Assembly (NCBI RefSeq): GCF_014635885.1
Contig: NZ_BMDR01000002.1
Location: 248,001-312,000, forward strand
Source: Acinetobacter vivianii
GTDB lineage: Bacteria; Pseudomonadota; Gammaproteobacteria; Pseudomonadales; Moraxellaceae
Reading direction: 5' to 3'
DNA: 64,000 nt
The notes below the pieces were generated by a model, which was given only the letters and a program-made list of their open reading frames with translations, did not search any database and was not told where the DNA came from. The position numbers were made by a program, and so were the translations under genes. This document shows positions 1-8,656 of this stretch, in pieces (the first letter of the stretch is position 1; the number at the start of each line of letters is the position of its first letter).

Positions 1-401
1 TTAAAGCCAAAACACAGGCTTTGGTGGCACAGTACAATGCCTATGAACCAATTGCGGGGTATCACGTCAATGGTGAACTGACTTTGGGTGAAAATATTGC
101 AGATAATTCTGGACTATCAATTGCTTATAAAGCCTATCAAATTTCATTGGCAGGCAAGCCAGCACCTGTTATTGAAGGTCGAACTGGTGAACAGCGTTTC
201 TACATGGGTTGGGCACAGGTCTGGCGTGCCAAGACCCGAGAAGCTCAAGCGATTGTATATTTAAAAACAGATCCACATTCGCCAGATAAAGTTCGGGCCA
301 ATGGCGCTTTAGTCAATCAAGCACCGTTCTATGATGCATTCAAGATTAAGGAAGGGGACAAAATGTATTTGGCGCCTGAAAAACGGGTCAGCATCTGGTA
401 A
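1..401 (+). CDS. M13 family metallopeptidase, C-terminal part (cut by window start)
   Basis: The reading frame is open from base 3, so this is the 3' end of a gene that begins outside the window. The visible residues contain GENIADNSG. In M13 (neprilysin/PepO) zinc endopeptidases the Glu of this motif is the third zinc ligand and the Asp supports catalysis. The protein ends in a short RVSIW tail, and M13 enzymes typically end in a conserved Trp. The HExxH helix must lie upstream and cannot be seen. Family members are usually exported oligopeptidases of about 650-700 residues. A strong hairpin follows the stop codon. The family call is firm; the substrate is unknown. Confidence 0.9.
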   Translation, partial: KAKTQALVAQYNAYEPIAGYHVNGELTLGENIADNSGLSIAYKAYQISLAGKPAPVIEGRTGEQRFYMGWAQVWRAKTREAQAIVYLKTDPHSPDKVRANGALVNQAPFYDAFKIKEGDKMYLAPEKRVSIW

Positions 402-410
402 TTCGAGATT

Positions 411-445
411 CAATAAAAAACCTGCATCAAGCAGGTTTTTTATTG
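411..445. terminator. Bidirectional rho-independent terminator
   Basis: The stem pairs 415-425 with 431-441 around the loop ATCAA. There is an A-run on the left and a T-run on the right, so it can end both the peptidase gene (+) and the chromate transporter pair (-). Confidence 0.85.
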
Positions 446-449
446 CTTG

Positions 450-965
450 TTAGAGGAAGGCGATTCCCAGTCCAGCACCCGCAGCCATCACCCAGAGCGG
501 ATGAATCTTTTTAAACATGCCGAGGATTGCAGTGACAATCACGATCATCACCAGCAGCAGGTTTTGTGCAGATGCATCTGCAATCAACCATGCACTGACC
601 AGCACTAAACCTACAGTAATCGGTTTCAGGGCTTTTTCAAAACGAGCGCGTAGTGGATTGGCTTTAAAACGTTCCCAGAATTTAAGTGCATAAATGGTAA
701 TGATAGATGAGGGACCAAACTTCGCTAGTGACGTAACCAGTAGTCCTGCTGGGCCTGCGACATGCCAACCCACCAAAGGCACGATCATCATATTCGGGCC
801 TGGAGCCGCTTGGGCCATCGCAAACAGTGAGCTAAATTGCTCGGCAGTGAGCCATTGATGGACGGTAACAACCTGATGCTGCATCTCGGGCAGAATGGCG
901 TTGCCACCACCAAAAGCCAGCAATGAAAGTTGAGTAAAAACGATGGCAAGGGTGAGTAAGATCAT
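450..965 (-). CDS. Chromate transporter, second (C-terminal-type) short subunit
   Basis: This 171-residue membrane protein belongs to the CHR (ChrA) family. Residues near the start carry the FGGGNAILPE segment and a later PGPNM segment typical of CHR domains. Several hydrophobic segments follow. Long-chain ChrA proteins hold two CHR domains in about 400 residues. Here each domain is a separate short protein, the short-chain CHR pair arrangement, in which both partners are needed. Its ATG overlaps the stop of the upstream partner (ATGA), suggesting translational coupling. The family exports chromate or, in some members, imports sulfate-like anions. Which applies here cannot be read from the sequence. 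Confidence 0.85.
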   Translation of the reverse strand: MILLTLAIVFTQLSLLAFGGGNAILPEMQHQVVTVHQWLTAEQFSSLFAMAQAAPGPNMMIVPLVGWHVAGPAGLLVTSLAKFGPSSIITIYALKFWERFKANPLRARFEKALKPITVGLVLVSAWLIADASAQNLLLVMIVIVTAILGMFKKIHPLWVMAAGAGLGIAFL

Positions 966-1534
966 GATTTTTTCACTCCTAAAACCAGCATGTTAATTGC
1001 GAGTAGAATGGCTAAAGTCAGTGCCAGTGGGAGCTTGATCCAGATCATAAAGACGAAGGTCAATCCAATGGTAAAGATGGTCAGGTAACTTTTTAAGATC
1101 GGTCTGAGCATCTTCAATCCTGTTGCAAACAGTAAGCCTGCCGCCGCTGCCGCTAGACCTTGAATCATATGTTTGACTGCTGGGAGATACTGAAAATATT
1201 CATACACCTGATAGATAGTCAGTACGATTGCGGTTGGTGCGGAGATCAATCCAAGCACTGAGCTGATTGCGCCTTTAACACCTTCGAATTCCATGCCAAT
1301 CGCAACAGCCATATTGATGATGTTGCCGCCGGGCAATAATTGGCAGACGCCTAACAAGTCGGTAAATTTGCCTTCATCTATCCATTTGTGTTCTTCAACG
1401 ATGATGCGATGAGCCAAGGGTAAAACCCCACCAAAACCCATCAATCCCAACTTCATAAATCCCGTGAATAATGCCTTACAATCAGGAGCGGTTGTGATGG
1501 GCTCATTCTGTATTGATAGGGCTTGGGCTTTCAT
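962..1534 (-). CDS. Chromate transporter, first short subunit
   Basis: This 190-residue CHR-family membrane protein is the first gene of the pair. Near residues 25-45 it has the FMKLGLMGFGGVLPLAH segment, and near residue 68 LLPGGNIINMAVAIG, the Pro-Gly-rich signature of CHR domains. Four or five hydrophobic helices follow. The ATG is preceded by AAAGG at a suitable distance. It overlaps the next gene by 4 bases and is divergent from a LysR regulator whose start lies 100 bp away. That LysR gene probably controls the pair. Chromate efflux is the family's best-known role; the actual substrate here is inferred. Confidence 0.85.
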   Translation of the reverse strand: MKAQALSIQNEPITTAPDCKALFTGFMKLGLMGFGGVLPLAHRIIVEEHKWIDEGKFTDLLGVCQLLPGGNIINMAVAIGMEFEGVKGAISSVLGLISAPTAIVLTIYQVYEYFQYLPAVKHMIQGLAAAAAGLLFATGLKMLRPILKSYLTIFTIGLTFVFMIWIKLPLALTLAILLAINMLVLGVKKS

Positions 1535-1634
1535 TGGATAACCTTTCTGTTCAACTTCATGAGCTATAGCATGAAAGATTTATGGTATATTCACAAATGC
1601 TATTTTTGCTGTTAGATATACTTTTAAGGTATGT

Positions 1635-2534
1635 ATGATTGATATCCATAAACTGAACGCATTCGTTGCTGTGGTTGAGGAAAGTAATATTTCCAAAGCT
1701 GCTGTTCGATTACACATGCAACAGCCACCTTTGACCCGACTAATCAAAAGTCTGGAAGAGGAGTTGGATACAACATTGCTCAAACGTTTGCCGCGTGGGG
1801 TTGAAGTCACCGAAGCGGGGAAGGCTTTATATCAGGAAGCCATCACGATTCTGGCGCATGCCCAATCCATTCCGAAACGGGTAAAAAATATTGCCCAAGG
1901 TCTGGAAGGACAGATCAATATCGGTTTTACCAACTCCGCAGGTTTACATACATTTCTGCCTGCCTTATTGCGTCAGTTCAGAGAGAAGTTTCCTGCTGTC
2001 GCTATTCATCTGGAAGAAAAAAGTAGTAGCTCCTTAACCGATGCAGTGATTAATCAAGAGCTAGATATTGTGTTTTTACGCAAGCCTGCGCCGATTCGTA
2101 TTGGATTGCAAAGTCTGCATGTGCTGGATGAACCATTAATTGTGGCATTACCCAGTAATCATCCTCTAGCCGTTGAAGAGGGGCCTATTCGTCTGCTAGA
2201 CCTTGAGCCTTATGAGTTTGTATTGTATCGCCGTATTGCTGGACAGGACCTGTTTGATAATATTCTGGCGAATTGCTATCAGGCTGGTTTTAATCCCAAT
2301 ATTGTGCAGGAAGCACCGCGCTTAACTTCAAGTCTTAATTTGATTGCTGCGGGGATCGGCATTTCCATTGTGCCCGCTTCAATTCAGGATTTTTGGAACA
2401 AGCAAATTGTCTATCGCAGTCTGGAGGCGAAAAAACCCTGTATTGCACCCATTTATGCGATTTTTCGAAATAAAGAAAATAATGTTCGGGTCGAGCATTT
2501 CCTGAATCTGCTCAGAGCCAGCCAGTCTGCTTAA
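1635..2534 (+). CDS. LysR-family transcriptional regulator, divergent from chromate transporter
   Basis: This protein is 299 residues long, the normal size for LysR regulators. Residues 1-60 form the winged helix-turn-helix (KLNAFVAVVEESNISKAAVRL, then QPPLTRLIKSLEEEL). The rest is the periplasmic-binding-protein-like effector domain. The chosen ATG follows TAAGG (1626-1630); an ATG four bases upstream is in another frame. LysR genes commonly regulate the divergent neighbour, so the 100 bp between 1535 and 1634 is the likely operator region for the chromate transporter pair. The effector is unknown. Confidence 0.9.
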   Translation: MIDIHKLNAFVAVVEESNISKAAVRLHMQQPPLTRLIKSLEEELDTTLLKRLPRGVEVTEAGKALYQEAITILAHAQSIPKRVKNIAQGLEGQINIGFTNSAGLHTFLPALLRQFREKFPAVAIHLEEKSSSSLTDAVINQELDIVFLRKPAPIRIGLQSLHVLDEPLIVALPSNHPLAVEEGPIRLLDLEPYEFVLYRRIAGQDLFDNILANCYQAGFNPNIVQEAPRLTSSLNLIAAGIGISIVPASIQDFWNKQIVYRSLEAKKPCIAPIYAIFRNKENNVRVEHFLNLLRASQSA

Positions 2535-2547
2535 ACATAATCTCAGG

Positions 2548-3297
2548 CTAATGGGTAAAATGATAAAAATTTAAAATCGTCCCAACCAAAGGCTGTTGGG
2601 ATTTATCTAGCGTTACTTTAATGATCCTGAAGTTAAAGTCGCCATCATCGATATATTTAGCCACACCATGGGTTTTGTTATTCAGCTTTGGAATCTGATA
2701 ACTAAAGAAGGCCACTTGTTTGGAAGGATGTACAAGGTTGACTAATTTCTTTGGATCTTTATATCCGCCATATTCATTTTCAATACTTTGTTTTAGCAAG
2801 TCTGGAAAATAAAGGCTGGCATTGGGCATACCACAGCCCACACAAACAGATGAATCGTAGAGTTCAATGGCTTGTTTCTGATTTGGACTCATGAGTAATG
2901 CTGAGCCTGTACCATTTGCTCCTGCATGTGCTTCTACATCGCGCCAGTCACTAGGTACAAGTACAAGACCAATTTCAGGCAATGCAACCAGTTTAAGTTG
3001 CTTGGCCTGATCGGCAGCTAATTTAAAATTGAAATGACAACTTTTTGCCGTACAGGTTTTAAAATCTTTTAATAGACCATCATCGACAGGATTTGGCGCG
3101 GTAATCCCATAGAACGGTACACGAACGTCATTGGCAAAGGAGACTTCACCCAGTGCATAGATTTGGTTTTGGGTTTGACGTTGTTGTGCTGTATTTGAGA
3201 ATTGAGGAAAATTCGGTTTGAAATCGTGAATCTCAGCATGTGTCACCGAAGCGAAGATTGAGAATACAAAAGCAGAAGTGGTAAGGAATATTTTCAT
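2548..3297 (-). CDS. Exported protein of unknown function (possibly DUF4850)
   Basis: The 249 residues start with a signal peptide (basic MKIF, hydrophobic stretch, cleavage near THA-EIHD, residue 21-22). The mature part has four Cys. One pair lies near 82-87 (CTAKSC) and one near 152-155 (CVGC), which could form disulfides in the periplasm. It resembles the small exported DUF4850 proteins of Acinetobacter, but I place it there from memory and with caution. It is convergent with the LysR gene, with only 13 bp between the stops. Nothing indicates an enzyme; no function is proposed. Confidence 0.75.
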   Translation of the reverse strand: MKIFLTTSAFVFSIFASVTHAEIHDFKPNFPQFSNTAQQRQTQNQIYALGEVSFANDVRVPFYGITAPNPVDDGLLKDFKTCTAKSCHFNFKLAADQAKQLKLVALPEIGLVLVPSDWRDVEAHAGANGTGSALLMSPNQKQAIELYDSSVCVGCGMPNASLYFPDLLKQSIENEYGGYKDPKKLVNLVHPSKQVAFFSYQIPKLNNKTHGVAKYIDDGDFNFRIIKVTLDKSQQPLVGTILNFYHFTH

Positions 3298-3426
3298 TTT
3301 TAATGGCGTGTTTTAAGTTTCGCTTTAAATTAACATATTTCGGATGATGAAGATTTATCACCAGATCAAACTCAAGCAATTGTAAAATCATTGGATAAAT
3401 CGATAAAAATAGCCTAAGGAAATGCC

Positions 3427-4197
3427 ATGTTTAAAAATAACAATAGATTGAGTCGAGTCATTTTCACTGCGGTGTTGAGTTACATGAGTGTCTCTACTTT
3501 TGCTGCGCCATTACAGATTCTGGAGTTTAAAAAAGCACAACTGAGCCAGTCAGAACAAAAACAACTTTGTGACCAAGTCAAAGACCTTTGTACTCAGCAA
3601 GCAAAGTGGCTGAGCTTAAAAATACCTCCTCAAGATGTATGGTTATTATCTGAGGGAAATATTGTCCAGTTTAATCGCTCAAGTTCTGGCTTTAAATTAT
3701 TGAAGCAATGGCATATTCCATTAACACCTGCGGAGGAGATGGCAAGATCAGGACAGTATATTTTTCCTAAACTGTTCCCGATGGATCAGAACCGCTATGC
3801 CGTTGCAGTGATTGATACGTTTTCTGAAATGTATTCAGGTGGTGGGGCGGGGATTGAGCGTGCCAGTTTTTATGAATTAAAGGATTCAGGCAAAACCCAT
3901 CATTTTATTGAAAATTATCCTTTTAGTTTTAATCGTATGATTCGGGCCTGTTTCTCGGAACAGGATTATGAAAATTCCAAAGGCAACTGTCATGATGAAG
4001 ATGGGTTGAGTCTGGATATCCGTCCGATCAAACCAATGTTATGGCAATTCCGTTATCGTTACAGCCTAGATGTATCACCGGCATCAGATTCGGGCGAGAA
4101 ATCGTTTAAAGGCAGTCGCAACCTCAATATTGATTTAAATAAAGTACCGAAGCAGCCGAATATACCCGCATCATGGGATTATGCAGGTATGGAATAA
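3427..4197 (+). CDS. Exported protein of unknown function
   Basis: This 256-residue protein has a clear signal peptide. Its N-terminus is basic, followed by a hydrophobic core and a likely cleavage after STFA-A near residue 27. A TAAGGAAA ribosome-binding site precedes the ATG. The mature protein has two close Cys near residues 48-54 (CDQVKDLC) and two more near 173-186. A Gly-rich GGGAGIER segment lies near 141. I do not recognise a family. It is divergent from the exported protein at 2548-3297, and the 129 bp between them probably holds both promoters. It may act in the periplasm; no role is assigned. Confidence 0.7.
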   Translation: MFKNNNRLSRVIFTAVLSYMSVSTFAAPLQILEFKKAQLSQSEQKQLCDQVKDLCTQQAKWLSLKIPPQDVWLLSEGNIVQFNRSSSGFKLLKQWHIPLTPAEEMARSGQYIFPKLFPMDQNRYAVAVIDTFSEMYSGGGAGIERASFYELKDSGKTHHFIENYPFSFNRMIRACFSEQDYENSKGNCHDEDGLSLDIRPIKPMLWQFRYRYSLDVSPASDSGEKSFKGSRNLNIDLNKVPKQPNIPASWDYAGME

Positions 4198-4303
4198 ATG
4201 CGCATTCAGAAATATAGGATTGTTTTAGAGGATCATTTTACACTTTGCCAAAGCTTTAAAGGCGTGGGCTTACGCAATTTACAGCGTCATAACAGATGAT
4301 TTG

Positions 4304-4323
4304 CCTTGTACATGGTACAAAGG
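4304..4323. promoter_or_regulatory. Inverted repeat upstream of an exported-protein gene
   Basis: The half-sites TTGTAC and GTACAA flank a 3-base centre (4307-4321), with CC/GG extending outward. The repeat lies about 30 bp before the chosen start at 4351, where an operator would fit. No matching regulator is known to me. Confidence 0.35.
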
Positions 4324-4350
4324 GAAAGATTGCAATTTGGAACTGTACTT

Positions 4351-4866
4351 ATGTCTCGTGTTTATACTTCTGCCCGCCGTAAATTTTCTCATTTGAGACG
4401 TTCTGTGTTCATGGCTGCGGTTGTGCTGGGTACAACCCAAGTGGCAATGGCAGGGCCAACAGTTGATCAACTGAGTGACTGTTTGGTGAAAGCGACCACC
4501 GCAGCGGATAAAACCACAGTTTTGCAATGGACGTATAGTGCTTTGGCTGCACATCCTGATTTAAAAGCATTTAGTAATGTTACGCCTGAGCAGAAAACCC
4601 AGTTGGATCAGAAGCTGGCACAGGTGTTACAGCGTGTGATTGTGGAGCAGTGTTCAACGCAGACTAAAGCCGTGATTCAGGCGGAAGGTGTTAAGGCTGT
4701 TGGAGAGGCTTTTCAGCAGTTAGGTCAAAGCGCGGGTGAGGATATTGTTAAAGATCCAGCGGTCAGACAGCAGTTGCAAGGCACGTTACGTTATATTGAT
4801 TTAAATAAATTAGTGACGACTTTTTTAACTCCAGATATCTGGAATAAGTTGGGTGTGATACGTTAA
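4351..4866 (+). CDS. Small exported protein of unknown function
   Basis: I start this gene at the ATG at 4351 (MSRVYTSARRKF), giving 171 residues. The same frame is open further upstream, to an ATG at 4306, but the inverted repeat at 4304-4323 would then lie in the coding region. The N-terminus is basic, then hydrophobic (FMAAVVLGTTQVAMA), with likely cleavage before GPTVDQL. The mature part is Ala/Gln-rich and probably helical. It has two Cys that could form a disulfide (SDCLVK and EQCSTQ). I do not recognise the family. A strong terminator follows. It may be an envelope protein. Confidence 0.7.
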   Translation: MSRVYTSARRKFSHLRRSVFMAAVVLGTTQVAMAGPTVDQLSDCLVKATTAADKTTVLQWTYSALAAHPDLKAFSNVTPEQKTQLDQKLAQVLQRVIVEQCSTQTKAVIQAEGVKAVGEAFQQLGQSAGEDIVKDPAVRQQLQGTLRYIDLNKLVTTFLTPDIWNKLGVIR

Positions 4867-4875
4867 TAAGTTATA

Positions 4876-4899
4876 AAATCCCTCGTTCATGAGGGATTT
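4876..4899. terminator. Hairpin terminator between convergent genes
   Basis: The stem pairs AAATCCCTC (4876-4884) with GAGGGATTT (4891-4899) around GTTCAT, followed by a T-rich run. It can serve the + gene ending at 4866 and the - strand gene ending at 4918. Confidence 0.8.
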
Positions 4900-4917
4900 A
4901 TTTTATTGCATTTTCAT

Positions 4918-5400
4918 TTATCGTAATGAGCATGCTTTACCTTCATATTCATAACGGTGAACCTTATATTCTTGACCATCCCAACGGAATACAGCAAAGC
5001 AAAAACCAGAACCTTTATTAATAAGATCTGGCCAACCATCTTTACCTTTTGTGTCTAAGAAAGTTGGAGTGCCTCGGTTTTCGACGATCATTTTTCATAT
5101 CCCTTTTTTCTGTTGGGAAATGATGTGATAACCAACCATTTCTCGACCATAACATGTTGAGTCAGCATCTGAAATAATGGCATCTTTTAGTCCATCACCA
5201 TTTAAGTCTTTATATGTAGTGATTTCACCTATATCGCAGTTACCTTCCCAACCATATTTTGTTTTTGAAAAGCCTGCTGCTTTAAAAATAGCCTCAGTAT
5301 CAGCTTTAGGAACTTGAGGTGTTTGTGCAAAATTAGAATTGCTGATTAAAAGTAAACAAGTGCTAAGAAATAATCTCTTTTTCATAAATTTAACGATCAT
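4918..5400 (-). pseudogene. Exported DUF-type protein interrupted by an in-frame stop
   Basis: The upstream part (5095-5400) encodes 101 residues with a signal peptide (MKKRLFLSTCLLLISNSNFA). A Ca-binding-like DLNGDGLKDAIISD segment follows, and the part stops at TGA (5095-5097). The same frame continues without another stop for 58 codons to TAA at 4918-4920. That part encodes a coherent tail including TPTFLDTKGKDGWPDLIN and a Cys-containing end (GKACSLR). The simplest reading is a TGG-to-TGA change turning Trp into a stop in a protein of about 155-160 residues. It could also be a sequencing error, or two genes, since an ATG lies just after the stop. Either the ATG at 5398-5400 or the in-frame ATG at 5383-5385 could be the start. 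No clear ribosome-binding site distinguishes them. Confidence 0.75.
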
Positions 5401-5453
5401 GTTAGTTTTGATTTGAAAAATTATTGTGCAGGTATTTTACCTTATAAAATAAG

Positions 5454-5529
5454 AAAACCCACTCTAAAAAAGAGGGCTTTCCCTTAGATGTTTTCATTAC
5501 TTGTCTAGCAAGACCGTTAAGGATTTTCT
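5454..5529 (-). repeat. Decayed copy of the gatB 3' end with its terminator
   Basis: Bases 5481-5529 align without gaps to 7239-7287, the tail of gatB, with 39 of 49 positions identical by eye. Read on the minus strand the relic still shows NGLxxQVMKxSKG, as gatB does. It is followed at 5454-5480 by a hairpin resembling the gatB terminator at 7144-7167. The intervening gatB codons have been lost. It therefore looks like the stump of an earlier gatB end. The hairpin may still terminate transcription of the hydrolase gene. Confidence 0.75.
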
Positions 5530-5543
5530 AACTCTAAAATCAA

Positions 5544-6410
5544 TCAGCTTTTAAACGCACTTTTTAAAATACCATTTTCACCAAACAATTTTTCTCGATA
5601 TTCTGCTTCGAGCTGCTCAGTTTGCATGTGTAGGGGATTGAAATCTTTATCTCGTACATCCAGCATCTCAACCATTGCTTTAGTGATAATCCCTACACGA
5701 TTAATTCCTCCAAAGCCTAGATATAAACCATCTTTGAGCTCCCGAAGCGAAAACTGAATATCACTCCGTCTTAATATTTTGATCCAGTAATGAAAAAGTA
5801 CAGGAGAGAGGAGTCTGGTAACCCTACTGAGTGCAATCCTTCTATTTTTAGCCGTATTGCCACCTATGGCATTCAACACATCAAATGCCACAGATTTATG
5901 TTCTAACTCTTCCAGCGCATGCCATTCCCATAGGTTTCTACTGTCTTGCGTCGTTCTCTGTTTAATTAACGGATCAGTTAATAATAATCGTGCAAGGGTT
6001 GCCGTATAGTGTTCCATCACCACGGTTGCAGCTAGTTGTTCAACTTTAGGAAGTCTGCGAAATTCATCTAATTTCGCTTTGGTTTTAGCTTCTATCTCCA
6101 CAACTTCAGGATAATCCGACTGGATAAGATGCTCATTGAGAGACTGATGTTCCCGACTATGAAAGGCTTCTTGCGCAATAAAATTTCGAATATCGTCTAG
6201 TAATTTCTCATCTGAAATTTGATCACGAACATTGCGCACACTCTCAATGAAAAACATTTCACCGGGTGGAAACATGGCTGACAATACAACAAAAAGAGAG
6301 GTCACAACCGAATTCTCTTCATAGTAAAAAGTAAACTTTTTGTTCTTATCAAAAGGAATAATCACATTACGACGAACGATTCTTTGTAGAGATTGTGAAG
6401 CTATATTCAT
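5544..6410 (-). CDS. Metal-dependent hydrolase family protein (COG3687 type)
   Basis: This 288-residue protein resembles the predicted metal-dependent hydrolase family COG3687/PF10118. It is helical and rich in His and Glu, with EAFHSREHQSLNEHL near residues 90-104, VVMEHYTATLARLL near 134 and WHALEELEHKSVAFDVL near 168. These ferritin-like EH pairs suggest a di-metal site. Its natural reaction is not known. The ATG follows AAGGGAAAAG. It is divergent from a TetR regulator that probably represses it. Both genes lie between gatB and a gatB relic, so the pair looks like an inserted module. TetR-linked COG3687 genes are often related to lipid or solvent responses, but that is only analogy. Confidence 0.8.
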   Translation of the reverse strand: MNIASQSLQRIVRRNVIIPFDKNKKFTFYYEENSVVTSLFVVLSAMFPPGEMFFIESVRNVRDQISDEKLLDDIRNFIAQEAFHSREHQSLNEHLIQSDYPEVVEIEAKTKAKLDEFRRLPKVEQLAATVVMEHYTATLARLLLTDPLIKQRTTQDSRNLWEWHALEELEHKSVAFDVLNAIGGNTAKNRRIALSRVTRLLSPVLFHYWIKILRRSDIQFSLRELKDGLYLGFGGINRVGIITKAMVEMLDVRDKDFNPLHMQTEQLEAEYREKLFGENGILKSAFKS

Positions 6411-6521
6411 TTTCTTTTCCCTTATAGATAGATGTTAATTTGAACAATCTTGAGTTTGTATATAGAATCTATCAATGAATTTGTACGGAAAAAAGACGGA
6501 TTTAATAAGGAGATTTTCATA

Positions 6522-7142
6522 ATGGTAACTATAAGAAAACCAAAGCAAAGTCGATCAAAAAATACTTATAGTTCTATAGTTGATGCAGGATTTATATTAG
6601 TAAAAAATAATGGATTAGATCATACAACTGTACTGAAAGTATGTGAGATTGCAGGCGTTGGTTCTGGAAGTTTTTATGAATATTTTAAAAACAAAGAAGC
6701 CTTGTTTGTCGAGATGCAACAACATTTTATTGCTGAGCTGGCTAAAGTGATTTACGAAGTCATCCCCAGAATTCAAGAAATGGAAATTCCAGAAGCGATC
6801 AGATCCATTTTTTTGCACATTGGTGAATTTTTAGCGAAAGATGAGAATAAATATTTCTATTGGCTCAGTGTTTCGAGCAAATATAGTACCGAAGCCAGTC
6901 ATGTAAAAGCAGTGAAGGCAATCAATACGTTAGCGATTGAATATGCGGTAAAACATCCAGAGGTTTTGAGAATAAAAAATCTGAAATTGATGGTTTATAT
7001 TTTAATTAACTCAAGTGTTGCGCTCACGATGAACTTCTTTTCATCTCAAAATACAGGCTTTAGCTTTGAAGAGTTAATTGATTGCTTAATTGATATTACG
7101 ATGTCCTATATTGATGATGATCGCAATAAGTTAAAGATATAA
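6522..7142 (+). CDS. TetR-family transcriptional regulator
   Basis: The start is the ATG at 6522, preceded by AAGGAG (6507-6512). The frame is open 24 codons further upstream but without support. The resulting 206 residues carry the TetR helix-turn-helix near residues 10-55 (SIVDAGFILVKNNGLDHTTV, GVGSGSFYEYFKNKEALF). A helical ligand domain follows. It is divergent from the hydrolase gene; the 111 bp between them should hold the operator. It ends convergent with gatB and shares that gene's terminator. The base composition looks A+T-rich compared with gatB, which agrees with acquisition. The ligand is unknown. Confidence 0.9.
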   Translation: MVTIRKPKQSRSKNTYSSIVDAGFILVKNNGLDHTTVLKVCEIAGVGSGSFYEYFKNKEALFVEMQQHFIAELAKVIYEVIPRIQEMEIPEAIRSIFLHIGEFLAKDENKYFYWLSVSSKYSTEASHVKAVKAINTLAIEYAVKHPEVLRIKNLKLMVYILINSSVALTMNFFSSQNTGFSFEELIDCLIDITMSYIDDDRNKLKI

Positions 7143-7170
7143 AAAAACCCGCTCTAAAGCGGGTTTTCTT
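7141..7170. terminator. Terminator shared by tetR-type gene and gatB
   Basis: The stem AAAACCCGCT / AGCGGGTTTT (7144-7167) has A-runs on the left and T-runs on the right. It lies between the convergent ends of the TetR gene and gatB. Confidence 0.9.
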
Positions 7171-7186
7171 TTGAAATTAGATTATT

Positions 7187-8656
7187 TTAACCAATCAATT
7201 TCTTCATTAATTCATTCACTTGAGCAGGGTTAGCTTTACCCTTAGAGGCTTTCATCACTTGACCGACAAGACCGTTAAAGGCTTTCTCTTTACCAGACTT
7301 GTATTCTTCAACCATTTTTTCGTTGGCTGCAAGAACTTCTTTGATGATCGCTTCAATCGCGCCTGTATCAGTTTCTTGCTTCAAGCCTTTTTCAGCAATG
7401 ATGTCATCCGCAGATTTACCTTCTGCTTCCCACATAAAGCCAAACACTTGCTTCGCGATTTTACCGCTGATGGTGTTATCGATAATACGTGCAATCATGC
7501 CACCCAACTGCTCAGCAGAAACAGGAGAGTCAGCCAATTCTAGGCCTGCTTTGTTTAGAGCACCTGAGAATTCACCCATTACCCAGTTTGCAGAGACTTT
7601 ACCTTGTTTCGCACCGCCAGCAGCAGCCACAACCGCTTCGTAGAAGTCCGCCATTTCGCGTGACAGCGTCAATACGTGTGCATCGTACTCAGTCACACCA
7701 AAGTCAGCGATAAAGCGTGCACGGCGTGCTTTAGGCAATTCTGGAAGGGCAGCGCGTGCCGCTTCGATTTGCTCATCGGCAATGATTACTGGTAATAAGT
7801 CTGGATCTGGGAAGTAGCGATAGTCGTTCGCTTCTTCTTTCGAACGCATTGAACGGGTTTCCATCTTGTTCGGGTCGAACAAACGCGTTTCCTGATCGAT
7901 CTCACCGCCGTATTCCAAGATTTCCATTTGGCGTTCAATTTCAACATTGATTGCTTGTTCAATGAATCGGAATGAGTTGAGGTTTTTCAACTCGCAACGC
8001 GTACCGAACGGTTGACCCGGACGACGCAACGACACGTTACAGTCAGCACGGAATGAACCTTCTGCCATGTTACCGTCAGAAATACCTAACCAACGCACCA
8101 AGGTGTGAATCGATTTGATATAAGCAACCGCTTCTTCAACCGAACGCATATCTGGCTCAGATACGATTTCTAGCAATGGTGTACCAGCACGGTTTAAGTC
8201 GATGCCCGACATGCCTTCGAACTGATCATGAATCGATTTACCGGCATCTTCTTCAAGATGGGCACGAGTCACGCCAATACGCTTCAAAGTGCCATCTTCA
8301 AGCTGGATGTCGATATGACCCAAGCCCACAATCGGATTGTCCATCTGGCTGATCTGGTAGCCTTTTGGCGAATCTGGGTAAAAGTAGTTCTTACGTGCAA
8401 ACACAGAGGCTTGATCGATATAGGCATCGATACCCAAACCGAAGCGAATCGCAAGATCAACCACTTCAGCATTCAATACAGGTAAAACACCCGGCATTGC
8501 TAGATCAACAAGGCTGGCTTGTGTATTTGGGTCTTGACCAAATTCAGTCGATGAACCTGAGAAGATTTTAGACTTGGTCGCCAACTGCGTGTGGATCTCG
8601 ATCCCGATAACGACTTCCCAACCGTCAATTAACTTTAACTTTTGAGCTTCAGTCAT
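7187..8656 (-). CDS. gatB: Asp-tRNA(Asn)/Glu-tRNA(Gln) amidotransferase subunit B
   Basis: This is a full-length GatB of 489 residues. The N-terminal glutamyl-kinase-like domain opens with [16 protein letters not shown] (residues 15-30). The conserved [15 protein letters not shown] segment lies near 155, and the C-terminal YqeY-like tRNA-binding domain follows. GatB activates the misacylated tRNA carboxylate with ATP and receives ammonia from GatA. Its ATG overlaps the gatA stop by one base (TAATG), so the two are translationally coupled. It is the last gene of gatC-gatA-gatB. The gene's 3' end is duplicated in decayed form at 5481-5529. Confidence 0.98.
   Translation of the reverse strand: MTEAQKLKLIDGWEVVIGIEIHTQLATKSKIFSGSSTEFGQDPNTQASLVDLAMPGVLPVLNAEVVDLAIRFGLGIDAYIDQASVFARKNYFYPDSPKGYQISQMDNPIVGLGHIDIQLEDGTLKRIGVTRAHLEEDAGKSIHDQFEGMSGIDLNRAGTPLLEIVSEPDMRSVEEAVAYIKSIHTLVRWLGISDGNMAEGSFRADCNVSLRRPGQPFGTRCELKNLNSFRFIEQAINVEIERQMEILEYGGEIDQETRLFDPNKMETRSMRSKEEANDYRYFPDPDLLPVIIADEQIEAARAALPELPKARRARFIADFGVTEYDAHVLTLSREMADFYEAVVAAAGGAKQGKVSANWVMGEFSGALNKAGLELADSPVSAEQLGGMIARIIDNTISGKIAKQVFGFMWEAEGKSADDIIAEKGLKQETDTGAIEAIIKEVLAANEKMVEEYKSGKEKAFNGLVGQVMKASKGKANPAQVNELMKKLIG

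Noticed and set aside
5095..5400. Treating the 101-residue frame as a complete gene
   Set aside because: The same frame continues coherently for 58 codons past the TGA, so interruption explains it better.
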